A stretch of DNA of 64,000 nucleotides. Origin: Aureibaculum luteum. GTDB taxonomy: Bacteria; Bacteroidota; Bacteroidia; Flavobacteriales; Flavobacteriaceae. The DNA is taken from contig NZ_QRGD01000012.1 in assembly GCF_003449015.1 (NCBI RefSeq), positions 1 to 64,000 of the forward strand, in the 5' to 3' direction. Position numbers and translations under genes: made by a program. Under the pieces are notes generated by a model, which saw nothing but the letters and a program-made list of their open reading frames with translations, was not told the DNA's origin and searched no databases. Shown piece after piece: positions 1 to 7,807 of the stretch (the stretch's first letter is position 1; every line of letters begins with the position of its first letter).

Positions 1-77
1 GCCGTATACGAGACCCGTATGTACGGTGGTGTGAGGGGTGCACTCCGTCAATTATTGGCGGAGCCATCCACTCGATT
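1..77 (+). mobile_element. 3' end of a group II intron (domains V and VI)
   Basis: The first bases fold as a classical intron domain V. GCCGTA (1-6) pairs with TACGGT (22-27), TACG (7-10) pairs with CGTA (16-19), and a two-base bulge (20-21) lies on the 3' side. A second hairpin at 43-63 (CTCCG/CGGAG plus four inner pairs) fits domain VI. The terminal CACTCGATT resembles the 3' end of bacterial group II introns. The intron-encoded reverse transcriptase and the 5' part lie left of the window. The intron is antisense to the neighbouring HNH and recombinase genes, an orientation known for class C-attC introns sitting in integron cassettes. The exact 3' splice position (about 75-77) and the intron class are inferred. 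Confidence 0.75.
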
Positions 78-98
78 ACCAACTGGCTTTATTCCGTT

Positions 99-848
99 TT
101 AGTGGTTTATATTTATTTCCTCTTTCGTTCTATAATCAGTCGGAATTGGTAAATAAGTTGGATAATCATAAAGTCCTATGTCGAAAGTGTGGTTTCTTTC
201 ATCCGTATAATTTTTCCAACCACTTATTTCTGTTAAATGGTCAATTCCGTTGTAATTATCAATATTTAAGATATATCCAAATGGCTCAAATGCTAATTCA
301 CATACTTGACCATAAAAATTTGTTCCACTCCATTTTGTTGTTCTTATTTGTCCTCGACTTTTCAAATAGACATAAATTTTATAGCGTTCAGATAAAATCT
401 TTAATTCGGGATTATTAACAAATTCAAGAAGTTCAGGATTTTGTTTTCCAAACCAAGGTTCATTCATTGCGATAAACATTGCTATAATTTGCTTTAAAAT
501 TCTAAACGGATTTTTTTCGGTTACTTCCCAAACATTGTAATCAGATTTAGCATTTTTAATTGCACTCATTCCAAATTTTGCCCAATCAGCATAAGGTCGG
601 ACATAATTATCATTTAAAAAGCCATTACATTTTTCACACAAAGAATGATAACCAAGTCCACCTTGGTTTATTTTTCCTTTTGGTTTATAGTTCAGCCAAT
701 TTTTCGCTTTTGCAAATTCCTTAAATGGAACTGAAAAATATCTAGTCGTTTTATTAAATGCAGATTTCGGTGGAATATGTTCAAAACTTAATTCCTTATC
801 TTTTTGGCATAATCTGCAAATTCCGTTCTGCATTTTCTTTTTAGTCAC
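99..848 (-). CDS. HNH endonuclease-like protein
   Basis: The 249-residue protein has an N-terminal CxxC (residues 12-15, C-R-L-C), an E-H-I-P-P motif shortly after it, and a second pair C-E-K-C-N near residue 70. This cysteine/histidine layout is typical of HNH-type nucleases with a structural zinc. The remainder, rich in aromatic residues, has no motif I recognise. The gene lies between two repeated boundary sequences, downstream of and co-oriented with a tyrosine recombinase. Its stop codon is about 20 bases from the 3' end of an oppositely oriented group II intron, so it may be a mobile cassette gene. A defence or homing role is possible but unproven. Confidence 0.65.
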   Translation of the reverse strand: MTKKKMQNGICRLCQKDKELSFEHIPPKSAFNKTTRYFSVPFKEFAKAKNWLNYKPKGKINQGGLGYHSLCEKCNGFLNDNYVRPYADWAKFGMSAIKNAKSDYNVWEVTEKNPFRILKQIIAMFIAMNEPWFGKQNPELLEFVNNPELKILSERYKIYVYLKSRGQIRTTKWSGTNFYGQVCELAFEPFGYILNIDNYNGIDHLTEISGWKNYTDERNHTFDIGLYDYPTYLPIPTDYRTKEEININH

Positions 849-869
849 GATTTTTTTTTAGCTTGTTGG

Positions 870-906
870 TAACTATTGTATAAACGTATTGCGTTTATAT
901 CCGTTA
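870..906. repeat. attC-like palindromic boundary site (copy between HNH gene and recombinase)
   Basis: A 37-base imperfect palindrome: TAAC (870-873) pairs with GTTA (903-906), and TATAAACG (879-886) pairs perfectly with CGTTTATA (892-899) around the 5-base loop TATTG. Nested short arms separated by unequal spacers resemble integron attC or attI architecture. It is shorter than typical attC sites and the outer boxes do not match the GTTRRRY consensus. Part of it recurs at 1831-1846. Confidence 0.45.
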
Positions 907-921
907 TGGCCATAAAGGTAA

Positions 922-1764
922 TTATTTTTTTAAAAAATCTAGAGGACTAGGTGTTTTATTAAGGTGTACATTACTTACATGAGTGTATAATTCAGTAGTT
1001 TTGCTACTTTCATGCCCCAGTAATACCTGAATACTCCTTAAGTTTATTCCATTTTCATATAAATGAGTTGCATAACTATGCCTTAAGGTGTGCAAAGTAG
1101 CTTTCTTTTTAATATGAGCTTTAAATAATGAGTTTTTGTAAAAAGATCTGATACTACTAGCAGAATATTTAACTGTTTCAGAGCTTCCTTTTTTGGCTCG
1201 CCCTTCAAAAAGATATAATTCAGGTTTGTAAAATTTTAAATAAACACGTAGTTGAATCAATAAGCTCTCAGGTACTGGTATCATTCGGTCCTTTTTCCCT
1301 TTACCACGCTTAATGTGCATCATTTTTCTTTCACCATCTATATCTTCAATCTTTAAATTTATTAAATCACCAATTCTTAATCCACATGCATAAATGGTTG
1401 TTAAAACCATTCTATGTTTATAGTTTTCAGTGCAATCAAAAATTCTAGCAACTTCGTCTAAACTAAAAATAGGTGGTAACCGTCTTTCCTTCATAGGTCT
1501 ATCAATAGCTATAAATTGTGGTTCAAAACCTAAAATGTGTTCCCAGTAAAATTTTATCGCATTAATGGCTTGGTTTTGTGTACTTATGGCATATCCCAAA
1601 TCAACTAAATGCAAAATAAATGGAGAAGCATCCTTTTTTGCATCTAAATCATGCTCATTACAGTATTTTGCGTACATTTTTAAAAAACTACAGTAAACAT
1701 TTTGTGTGTTTTTTGAGTAGTTACGCTGTTTTAATTTGTTTTGTATTTTCTCTAATGTCTTCAT
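922..1764 (-). CDS. Tyrosine recombinase (XerC/D-type integrase)
   Basis: This 280-residue protein has a SAM-like N-terminal DNA-binding domain (about 1-90) and a tyrosine-recombinase catalytic domain. All expected catalytic residues are visible: R130 (C-G-L-R-I-G-D), K155, H225 and R228 (H-T-L-R-H), H251 (L-L-G-H) and nucleophile Y260. It ends in T-P-S-P-L-D, a tail also seen in integron integrases. However, I do not see the extra domain that IntI proteins carry just before the H-x-x-R box. It is flanked by related boundary repeats (870-906 and 1821-1854) and precedes a co-oriented HNH gene. A role in moving the flanking cassettes is inferred; a chromosomal Xer-like housekeeping role is less likely in this setting. 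Confidence 0.9.
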   Translation of the reverse strand: MKTLEKIQNKLKQRNYSKNTQNVYCSFLKMYAKYCNEHDLDAKKDASPFILHLVDLGYAISTQNQAINAIKFYWEHILGFEPQFIAIDRPMKERRLPPIFSLDEVARIFDCTENYKHRMVLTTIYACGLRIGDLINLKIEDIDGERKMMHIKRGKGKKDRMIPVPESLLIQLRVYLKFYKPELYLFEGRAKKGSSETVKYSASSIRSFYKNSLFKAHIKKKATLHTLRHSYATHLYENGINLRSIQVLLGHESSKTTELYTHVSNVHLNKTPSPLDFLKK

Positions 1765-1820
1765 ATTTGAGTAAAACTAATCATATAATACATCATAATG
1801 TTGAATTAGTCGACTGTATT

Positions 1821-1854
1821 CGTTTGTAAACGTTTATTAACCGTTAACCAACGG
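1821..1854. repeat. Boundary repeat right of the recombinase
   Basis: It contains the palindrome CGTTTGTAAACG (1821-1832) and then CGTTTATTAACCGTTA (1831-1846), which nearly repeats CGTTTATATCCGTTA at 892-906. It continues as ACCAACGG (1847-1854). A similar TTACCAAC follows the intron end at 76-83. This likely marks the right edge of the inserted cassette region. Confidence 0.4.
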
Positions 1855-1880
1855 ATAATAAGAAAACCAAATAAAATCAA

Positions 1881-1888
1881 TACTTTTG
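1881..1888 (+). promoter_or_regulatory. -7 promoter element TACTTTTG
   Basis: It matches the Bacteroidota TAnnTTTG consensus and ends only seven bases before the ATG at 1896. The transcript would therefore have almost no leader. Confidence 0.5.
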
Positions 1889-1895
1889 AAACATT

Positions 1896-2240
1896 ATGGA
1901 ATGTAAAATTTGTAAAAAAGAGATAAAGGGTAGAATTGATAGAGTATTCTGTTCTATCAAATGTAAAAATGATTACCACACTAAATTAAGAAGGGTTACA
2001 AAAACAACAGCTACTGAAATTGATAAAATTTTACATAGAAACAGAGCAATTTTATTAGAACTGTTAGGTAAAAATAGCAATCAAAAAAAAATAAAAAGAC
2101 TCACCTTGTCTAGAAAAAAATTTAATTTTAAATACATTACTCATTTTAATGTTAATAAACAGGGTAAAATGTATCATCATATATATGATTTTGCTTGGAT
2201 GGAATTTTCAGATGATGAAGTTTTAATAATAAGAAGATAA
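1896..2240 (+). CDS. Small zinc-ribbon protein of unknown function
   Basis: The 114-residue protein starts with a zinc-binding signature: C3-x2-C6, then C19-x3-C23, followed by a basic region rich in K and R. The C-terminal third (about 75-114) is aromatic and acidic. It has no signal peptide or membrane segment, so it should be cytoplasmic. The basic helix after the zinc ribbon suggests nucleic-acid or protein binding, but I do not recognise the family. It lies just right of the boundary repeat at 1821-1854, and its promoter (1881-1888) is very close to the start codon. It is upstream of and co-directional with the PPK2 gene, with a 99-base gap holding two direct repeats, so co-transcription is uncertain. 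Confidence 0.75.
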   Translation: MECKICKKEIKGRIDRVFCSIKCKNDYHTKLRRVTKTTATEIDKILHRNRAILLELLGKNSNQKKIKRLTLSRKKFNFKYITHFNVNKQGKMYHHIYDFAWMEFSDDEVLIIRR

Positions 2241-2246
2241 AAATAG

Positions 2247-2275
2247 TATCAATCCCCATTTTTAATATCAATCCC
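2247..2275 (+). repeat. Direct repeat TATCAATCCC x2 upstream of PPK2
   Basis: TATCAATCCC occurs at 2247-2256 and again at 2266-2275, with a 19-base period (about two helical turns). It could be an operator for a regulator binding direct repeats. No second line of evidence is available. Confidence 0.3.
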
Positions 2276-2339
2276 GCTTAACCTTTTTAAAAACAGATTA
2301 ATTTACTTAATTTTACGCTATAAAAACCTGCGAATCCAT

Positions 2340-3191
2340 ATGCATAAATATAAAGTTACCACTCCCATAAACCTGTCAAAAATTACAACAAAAGAAGTTG
2401 ATAGTAATGCCAAAGACAAATTAAAAAAAGCAAGAAAACAACTCAGTGAATTGCAAGATACCATGTATGCTCACGGTAAGTATAGTATGTTAGTTTGTTT
2501 ACAAGGCATGGACACTTCAGGTAAAGACAGTTTAATAAGAGAAGTTTTTAAACAAGTAAATGCCAGAGGTGTTGTGGTACATAGCTTTAAGGTGCCAACA
2601 GATAAAGAGTTAAAGCACGATTTTTTGTGGCGTCATTATGTTGCCTTACCAGAAAGAGGTAAAATAGGCGTTTTTAACCGTACCCATTACGAGAATGTTT
2701 TGGTTACAAGAGTGCATCCTGAATATATTATGGGTGAAAAACTTCCATCCGTAAAGAGTACAAACGATATTGATGATACTTTTTTCCATAACAGAATGGA
2801 AGACATCAATAACTTTGAAAAGCACATTGCTGATAATGGTACAATAATCTTAAAGTTCTTTCTGCATGTATCTAAAGAGGAGCAGAAAAACAGATTGTTA
2901 CGTAGAATAGAGAAAAAAAATAAAAATTGGAAGTTCTCTGCTGGCGATCTAGAAGAGCGTGAACATTGGAGTACCTATCAAGCCTGTTATGAAGATGCTA
3001 TTAATAGAACTTCTACAGAAAAAGCACCTTGGTACATTGTACCGGCAGATGATAAACCTACGGCAAGAACCATCGTAGCAACTACTATTTTAGAAACCTT
3101 AGAAAGTTACAAAGACATTAAGGCTCCTGAATTAGATGATAAAACGAAAGCTCGGTTAGACGAATTTAGAGCACAACTTGAAAATGATTAA
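2340..3191 (+). CDS. ppk2: Polyphosphate kinase 2 family protein
   Basis: PPK2 enzymes transfer phosphate between inorganic polyphosphate and nucleotides in the cytoplasm. The 283-residue protein has a Walker A-like loop G-M-D-T-S-G-K-D-S (56-64), the Walker B region K-I-G-V-F-N-R (108-114) followed by T-H-Y-E-N-V, and a basic lid segment with R-L-L-R-R further on. These are the standard PPK2 signatures and the length fits a single-domain enzyme. Nucleotide specificity (AMP, ADP or GDP) cannot be read from sequence by eye. The next gene begins about 70 bases downstream on the same strand. Confidence 0.93.
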   Translation: MHKYKVTTPINLSKITTKEVDSNAKDKLKKARKQLSELQDTMYAHGKYSMLVCLQGMDTSGKDSLIREVFKQVNARGVVVHSFKVPTDKELKHDFLWRHYVALPERGKIGVFNRTHYENVLVTRVHPEYIMGEKLPSVKSTNDIDDTFFHNRMEDINNFEKHIADNGTIILKFFLHVSKEEQKNRLLRRIEKKNKNWKFSAGDLEEREHWSTYQACYEDAINRTSTEKAPWYIVPADDKPTARTIVATTILETLESYKDIKAPELDDKTKARLDEFRAQLEND

Positions 3192-3259
3192 TTTTGATAA
3201 ATCATACTAGGTTCAATGCCTCTTTTTACATAAATTCACAAATAATAGCACCTAAAATT

Positions 3260-4651
3260 ATGAAGCAGTTAATAACAATAAGCTTACTACTATTACTATC
3301 CGTAAACCTGTCTGCACAAACAAATGCAACGAACGATTCTATTCAGCTAAAAAAGCTATATATGGAGGCGTTAACAAAAGGTAAAAGCTATCTATGGTTA
3401 CAACAATTAACCAAAAAAGTAGGTCATCGCTTAACAGGTTCAGAAGGCGATAAAAAGGCAGTAGCTTGGGCAAAAGCTGAATTAGATAAGTTAGGACTAA
3501 CCAAAGTTTGGTTGCAACCCGTAACCGTACCGCATTGGGTACGTGGAGAGAAAGAAGAGGGGCATGTAGCAACGGAGTTCGGTAATTTTAATGTAAATAT
3601 TAGAGCCTTAGGTGGTTCTGTTGCTACGCCAGAAGAAGGATTGCTAGCTGAGGTTATTGAAGTAAAAAGTTTAAAAGAAGTAGAAGAGTTAGGAGACAAA
3701 GTTAAAGGTAAAATTGTGTTTTATAACGGAGCCATGCCTGCTGATAAAATTGAAACTTTTAAAGCCTATGGTGCTGCTGTTGGTCAACGTGTAAACGGAG
3801 CCGCAGTGGCGGGTAAATATGGTGCTTTAGGTGCTATAGTTCGTTCAATGACTACTAAAATTGACAACGTACCACATACAGGTACCATGCATTATGGAGA
3901 TATTGAAGAAAGTCAAAAAATTCCTACAGCGGCCATAAGTACAAATAGTGCAGAAATGCTCAGTAGTTTGTTAAAGCAAAATGATAAAATGAAGCTTAAA
4001 TTCTACTTTAAACAAAGCTGTAAGAATTTGCCAGATACACAGTCTTTTAATGTAATTGGCGAAATTGAAGGCCTCAATTATCCAGATGAAATAATGGTAG
4101 TGGGCGGACATTTAGATTCTTGGGATTTAGGAGAAGGTGCACACGATGATGGGGCAGGAGTAGTGCAGTCTATGGAAGTATTACGATTGTTTAAAACCTT
4201 GAGAATTAAGAACAAAAGAACCTTAAGAGTGGTATTGTTTGCTAATGAGGAGTTTGGCTTAAGTGGAGGGAAGGCTTATGCGGCAGAAGTGGTAAAGAAA
4301 AAAGAAAATCATATTGTGGCATTAGAGTCTGATTCTGGTGGTTTTTCACCTCGTGGATTTGGTTTTACATGTAATGATAAAAATTACGATCAAGTTTTAC
4401 AATGGAAATCATTATTTGAACCTTATAACATTCATATTTTTGCCAGAGGTGGTGGTGGTGCAGATATTGGCCCTTTAAAAAAGGATGATAATGTGTTGTT
4501 AGGGTTAAGACCAGATTCGCAACGGTATTTTGACTACCATCATACAGAAGCAGATGTATTTGAGGCGGTTAACCAACGTGAATTGGAATTAGGAGCGGCC
4601 TCTATGGCATCAATGCTTTATTTATTTGACCAATATGGTGTTGTTAAATAG
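3260..4651 (+). CDS. M28 family metallopeptidase (carboxypeptidase Q-like), exported
   Basis: I chose the ATG at 3260 rather than the in-frame ATG at 3194, because it gives a normal signal peptide (M-K-Q-L-I-T, hydrophobic core, cleavage near L-S-A-Q). The mature protein is a zinc aminopeptidase of the M28 class. Metal and catalytic motifs are present: G-G-H-L-D-S-W-D, then H-D-D-G-A-G, A-N-E-E-F-G (general base and zinc ligand), E-S-D-S-G-G, and a late H-H-T-E-A-D. A PA-like insert precedes the catalytic domain. At 463 residues it matches the carboxypeptidase Q type. It probably works in the periplasm or outside the cell on short peptides. It follows PPK2 without obvious functional link. Confidence 0.9.
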   Translation: MKQLITISLLLLLSVNLSAQTNATNDSIQLKKLYMEALTKGKSYLWLQQLTKKVGHRLTGSEGDKKAVAWAKAELDKLGLTKVWLQPVTVPHWVRGEKEEGHVATEFGNFNVNIRALGGSVATPEEGLLAEVIEVKSLKEVEELGDKVKGKIVFYNGAMPADKIETFKAYGAAVGQRVNGAAVAGKYGALGAIVRSMTTKIDNVPHTGTMHYGDIEESQKIPTAAISTNSAEMLSSLLKQNDKMKLKFYFKQSCKNLPDTQSFNVIGEIEGLNYPDEIMVVGGHLDSWDLGEGAHDDGAGVVQSMEVLRLFKTLRIKNKRTLRVVLFANEEFGLSGGKAYAAEVVKKKENHIVALESDSGGFSPRGFGFTCNDKNYDQVLQWKSLFEPYNIHIFARGGGGADIGPLKKDDNVLLGLRPDSQRYFDYHHTEADVFEAVNQRELELGAASMASMLYLFDQYGVVK

Positions 4652-4747
4652 TGTAAAGAACTAAGGTAAACTTGAACAATAGTCTTAATTTTGTTATTTA
4701 TTCAGAGTTTTAGTTAATCCTTTATCCCTAAATCAGAAACAATAGTA

Positions 4748-6409
4748 ATGATTTATTCCCAAAAAGAACTTTCTCAATTAATTGTAGAGAGTTGTGTTGC
4801 ATATAACGTAGAACATATCATCATTTCTCCGGGCTCACGTAATGCACCCTTAACTATTGGTTTTACCAATCATCCTAATATAAAAACATATAGTATTGTT
4901 GATGAAAGGTGTGCCGCATTTTTCGCATTGGGTATTGCTCAGCAAACTCAAATGCCAGTAGCCGTAGTGTGTACTTCAGGTTCTGCGTTGTTAAATTATT
5001 ACCCTGCCTTTGCAGAAGCTTTTTATAGTAATATTCCGTTAATCGTTATTTCTGCTGATAGACCTAAAGAGTTCATAGATATTGGTGACGGACAAACCAT
5101 CCGTCAAGAAAATGTTTTTAAAAACCACAGTATATTTAATGCTAATTTAAGGCATGGTAAAGCGTTTGAACAGGAAAATAAAAAATTGATTTCTGAAGCC
5201 ATACAACTCGCCATTCTTAAAAGCGGACCAACACATATCAATGTGCCTTTTGATGAGCCTTTATACGAAACATGTAATAGCTTATCAATAAATAATGTTG
5301 AGGCAAAATTCATGACTATTGAAGAGGAAATAGATTTTTATTTAGAAGATTTCTCCAACATTTGGAATCAATCAGCTCAAAAAATAATACTGATCGGAGC
5401 CAATTATCCCGATGAATTATTACAGCAACAATTAAATGAATTGGTACATGATCAGTCCGTGTTGGTATTTACAGAAAACACCTCTAACCTTCACCATCCA
5501 AAATTTATAAATAGTATTGATAAACTCATTTTCTCTTTACAAGATGCTGATTTTGAGCAACTAAAACCAGATTTGTTGGTTACCCTTGGCGGGATGATCG
5601 TATCAAAAAAGATAAAACAATTCTTACGAAAGTACCAACCCAAAAATCATTGGCATATCAATAGTGATAACTGCTTAGATACATATCATTGTTTAACGCA
5701 TCATTTTAAAATGTCAGGTTCACTATTTTTTGAGCAATTTATAAATTTAATAAAACCGATAGAAAGTAAGTATCAGAAACATTGGCTAACTATAAAAGAA
5801 GAACGAAATAGTAAGCACAAGCAATTTGTAAAAGACGTTGACTTTTCTGATTTTGAGGTTTTTGATGCGGTATTAAATAAATTACCTGATGCATCACAAT
5901 TACAACTCTCAAACAGTTCTGTAATACGTTACGCTCAATTGTATGACAACAATCCTTCAATAAAAGTATTTTGCAACAGAGGCACAAGTGGTATTGACGG
6001 AAGCACTTCTACAGCTATTGGAGCAGCTTCTATTTCAAAAGAACAAACCATTTTTATTACCGGTGATATTAGCTTCTTTTATGATAGTAACGCGTTGTGG
6101 AATAAATATATACCTAAAAATTTTAGAATTATTCTACTAAATAATGGAGGTGGTGGTATTTTTAAAATTTTACCTGGACCTAAAAAAACCAATGCGTTAG
6201 ACTATTTTGAAACCAAGCACAATCTAAATGCAGAACATCTGTGTAAAATGTATCAGTTAGCATATAAATCGGCTACAACTAAAGAAGAGTTATTCCATCA
6301 ATTAGATACTTTCTTTGAGGCTTCTGAACAGCCTAAAATATTAGAAGTCTTTACACCCAGTACTATAAATGATGAGGTGTTAAAAAGCTATTTCAATGCC
6401 ATTAAATAA
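4748..6409 (+). CDS. menD: 2-succinyl-5-enolpyruvyl-6-hydroxy-3-cyclohexene-1-carboxylate synthase
   Basis: MenD is the thiamine-diphosphate enzyme that joins isochorismate and 2-oxoglutarate in menaquinone synthesis. The 553-residue protein has the N-terminal I-I-S-P-G-S-R-N-A-P-L motif, D-E-R-C-A-A-F-F around residue 53 (cofactor-activating glutamate), and the C-terminal ThDP/magnesium motif G-D-I-S-F-F-Y-D with N-N-G-G-G-G-I-F. The length is normal for MenD. MenB of the same pathway lies at 7808 on the same strand, separated by a reversed esterase-like gene, so the two are neighbours but not one operon. A strong terminator follows the stop codon. Confidence 0.95.
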   Translation: MIYSQKELSQLIVESCVAYNVEHIIISPGSRNAPLTIGFTNHPNIKTYSIVDERCAAFFALGIAQQTQMPVAVVCTSGSALLNYYPAFAEAFYSNIPLIVISADRPKEFIDIGDGQTIRQENVFKNHSIFNANLRHGKAFEQENKKLISEAIQLAILKSGPTHINVPFDEPLYETCNSLSINNVEAKFMTIEEEIDFYLEDFSNIWNQSAQKIILIGANYPDELLQQQLNELVHDQSVLVFTENTSNLHHPKFINSIDKLIFSLQDADFEQLKPDLLVTLGGMIVSKKIKQFLRKYQPKNHWHINSDNCLDTYHCLTHHFKMSGSLFFEQFINLIKPIESKYQKHWLTIKEERNSKHKQFVKDVDFSDFEVFDAVLNKLPDASQLQLSNSSVIRYAQLYDNNPSIKVFCNRGTSGIDGSTSTAIGAASISKEQTIFITGDISFFYDSNALWNKYIPKNFRIILLNNGGGGIFKILPGPKKTNALDYFETKHNLNAEHLCKMYQLAYKSATTKEELFHQLDTFFEASEQPKILEVFTPSTINDEVLKSYFNAIK

Positions 6410-6440
6410 AAAAGCCGCTCATGTAGAGCGGCTTTTTTAT
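6410..6440. terminator. Bidirectional rho-independent terminator
   Basis: The stem GCCGCTC (6414-6420) / GAGCGGC (6426-6432) has loop ATGTA, with an A-tract before and a T-tract after. It serves the convergent menD and esterase-like genes. Confidence 0.9.
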
Positions 6441-6462
6441 TATGTCTAAATATTATTATGGT

Positions 6463-7710
6463 TTAACGTCCAGTTTCGTCACCTTGTACAGTTTCAATTA
6501 TTTCTTCATCATAATCGTCACCAATTTCTTGACCGTTGTTTAAGCTTTTTTGCTTTGCTAAAACACGTTCTACATTTTGATAGTATCCGTCAGAATTAGG
6601 ATCTTCAGATGATATTTTTGCAAATCCATTTTTATAATATTTTAAAGCTTTCTTTAAATTATTTCCTGTTTCGTAATATTGACCAATATAATAGTCGCCT
6701 ATTGGAGATTCAGGATACAATCTGTTAATCATTTTACCAAATTCTTCTAAATACGCCCCATCTTCTTTGTCTAAAATAATAGACTCAATGGCAAAAATAT
6801 CTCTTTCTCTAATTTTTAGATTGGCACCAAAAAGGTATTGTATCTCAACATATTTCTTTTCTATATACTCAATAGCTTCTGCCGGATTTAAATCGGCAAT
6901 ATTAGTATCAAATTCCTCTTTAGAAATTGATGAATACATGTCGAAAATATGAGCCATAGCAGCTGGTATTGCTTGCCCCATTGAAGAAATATTCGTTGAG
7001 GTATCAAACGCGTCATATTTATATTTAAAATTGTCGTTTTCAAAATTTTTCAAAACATAATAAAGAGACTCAATGTTTTTGCTTTTCTCTTCACCTAAAA
7101 ACGCACCATTATTCAAATAGTAATAAGTATGTCGGTCTATGGTTGGTACTTTACCTCTAAATAAATCTGCAATATCTTGAGAATATCTCGGGTTAATATT
7201 TACATATGCATTAAAAATTGGTGTTGGTTCTACCATAAAGTAGTTGGTGAAATTTGCCGTTATGGTATTTCCTACAATGGTTCTAAATGGTGAAATTCTA
7301 TAATTATGTTCAATATAACCAATCAATTCATTCTTAATGAATTTATAAAATTTAGAACTTGTTTCTGTAAGCATACTGTTCAAATCTACAGCACAATCAG
7401 TTTTACGTTCGTTTTTTTGGTTTTGAAAAATACCAACAACAATTTGCTCTGGTGCTTTGTCTTTAGCGGAAAAAAGTTTAGAATTGGCTACATAAATATC
7501 AAAAAGATATTCAGCATCTAAAACAATAGCTAAAGGGTATACCCTTGTAGAGTCTTGTTGATAAGAATCGGGCACATAAATTTTTAAAGTACGTGTACTA
7601 TTTAATTCACCGCTTAATTCGGATGATTTAAAAGCTTCTAACGAAATGTTCTGACTAAATGCAGCAAAACTAAACGTTAATACAAGTAATAGCGAGTAAA
7701 TTTTTTTCAT
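6463..7710 (-). CDS. Exported esterase-like alpha/beta-hydrolase with degenerate active site
   Basis: This 415-residue protein has a signal peptide (cleavage near F-S-Q, residue 20) and an N-terminal segment typical of the putative esterase (EsteraseD/Fes-like) family (Y-V-P-D-S-Y, Y-P-L-A-I-V-L-D). Where catalytic members have G-H-S-x-G-G, this one has G147-N-T-I-T-A, so the nucleophile serine and both oxyanion glycines appear replaced. The C-terminal part (about 270-395) is helical and TPR-like (Y-Y-I-G-Q-Y-Y-E-T-G-N-N-L-K-K-A-L-K-Y-Y-K). It is probably a non-catalytic or altered relative acting in the periplasm. Convergent with menD, it shares the terminator at 6410-6440. Confidence 0.75.
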   Translation of the reverse strand: MKKIYSLLLVLTFSFAAFSQNISLEAFKSSELSGELNSTRTLKIYVPDSYQQDSTRVYPLAIVLDAEYLFDIYVANSKLFSAKDKAPEQIVVGIFQNQKNERKTDCAVDLNSMLTETSSKFYKFIKNELIGYIEHNYRISPFRTIVGNTITANFTNYFMVEPTPIFNAYVNINPRYSQDIADLFRGKVPTIDRHTYYYLNNGAFLGEEKSKNIESLYYVLKNFENDNFKYKYDAFDTSTNISSMGQAIPAAMAHIFDMYSSISKEEFDTNIADLNPAEAIEYIEKKYVEIQYLFGANLKIRERDIFAIESIILDKEDGAYLEEFGKMINRLYPESPIGDYYIGQYYETGNNLKKALKYYKNGFAKISSEDPNSDGYYQNVERVLAKQKSLNNGQEIGDDYDEEIIETVQGDETGR

Positions 7711-7767
7711 ACTTACACAATTTTTGGATTTTTAAGTGGTTAATTTTTTTTCTCTTTTTCTTAATTC

Positions 7768-7775
7768 TATCTTTA
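7768..7775 (+). promoter_or_regulatory. -7 promoter element TATCTTTA for menB
   Basis: It is a one-base variant of TAnnTTTG, 32 bases before the menB start, and lies in the divergent gap between the esterase-like gene and menB. Confidence 0.45.
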
Positions 7776-7807
7776 CAAACGCTTAGAATCGCATAAAATT
7801 GTAATAA

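Noticed and set aside
38-418. 126-residue plus-strand frame at the left edge
   Set aside because: It is antisense to the HNH-like gene and has no recognisable composition or motif. The HNH frame has clear zinc-ligand motifs.
922-1764. Calling the recombinase a true integron integrase (IntI)
   Set aside because: The extra IntI-specific domain before the H-x-x-R box is not visible, although the catalytic residues and neighbouring palindromes fit a site-specific cassette recombinase.
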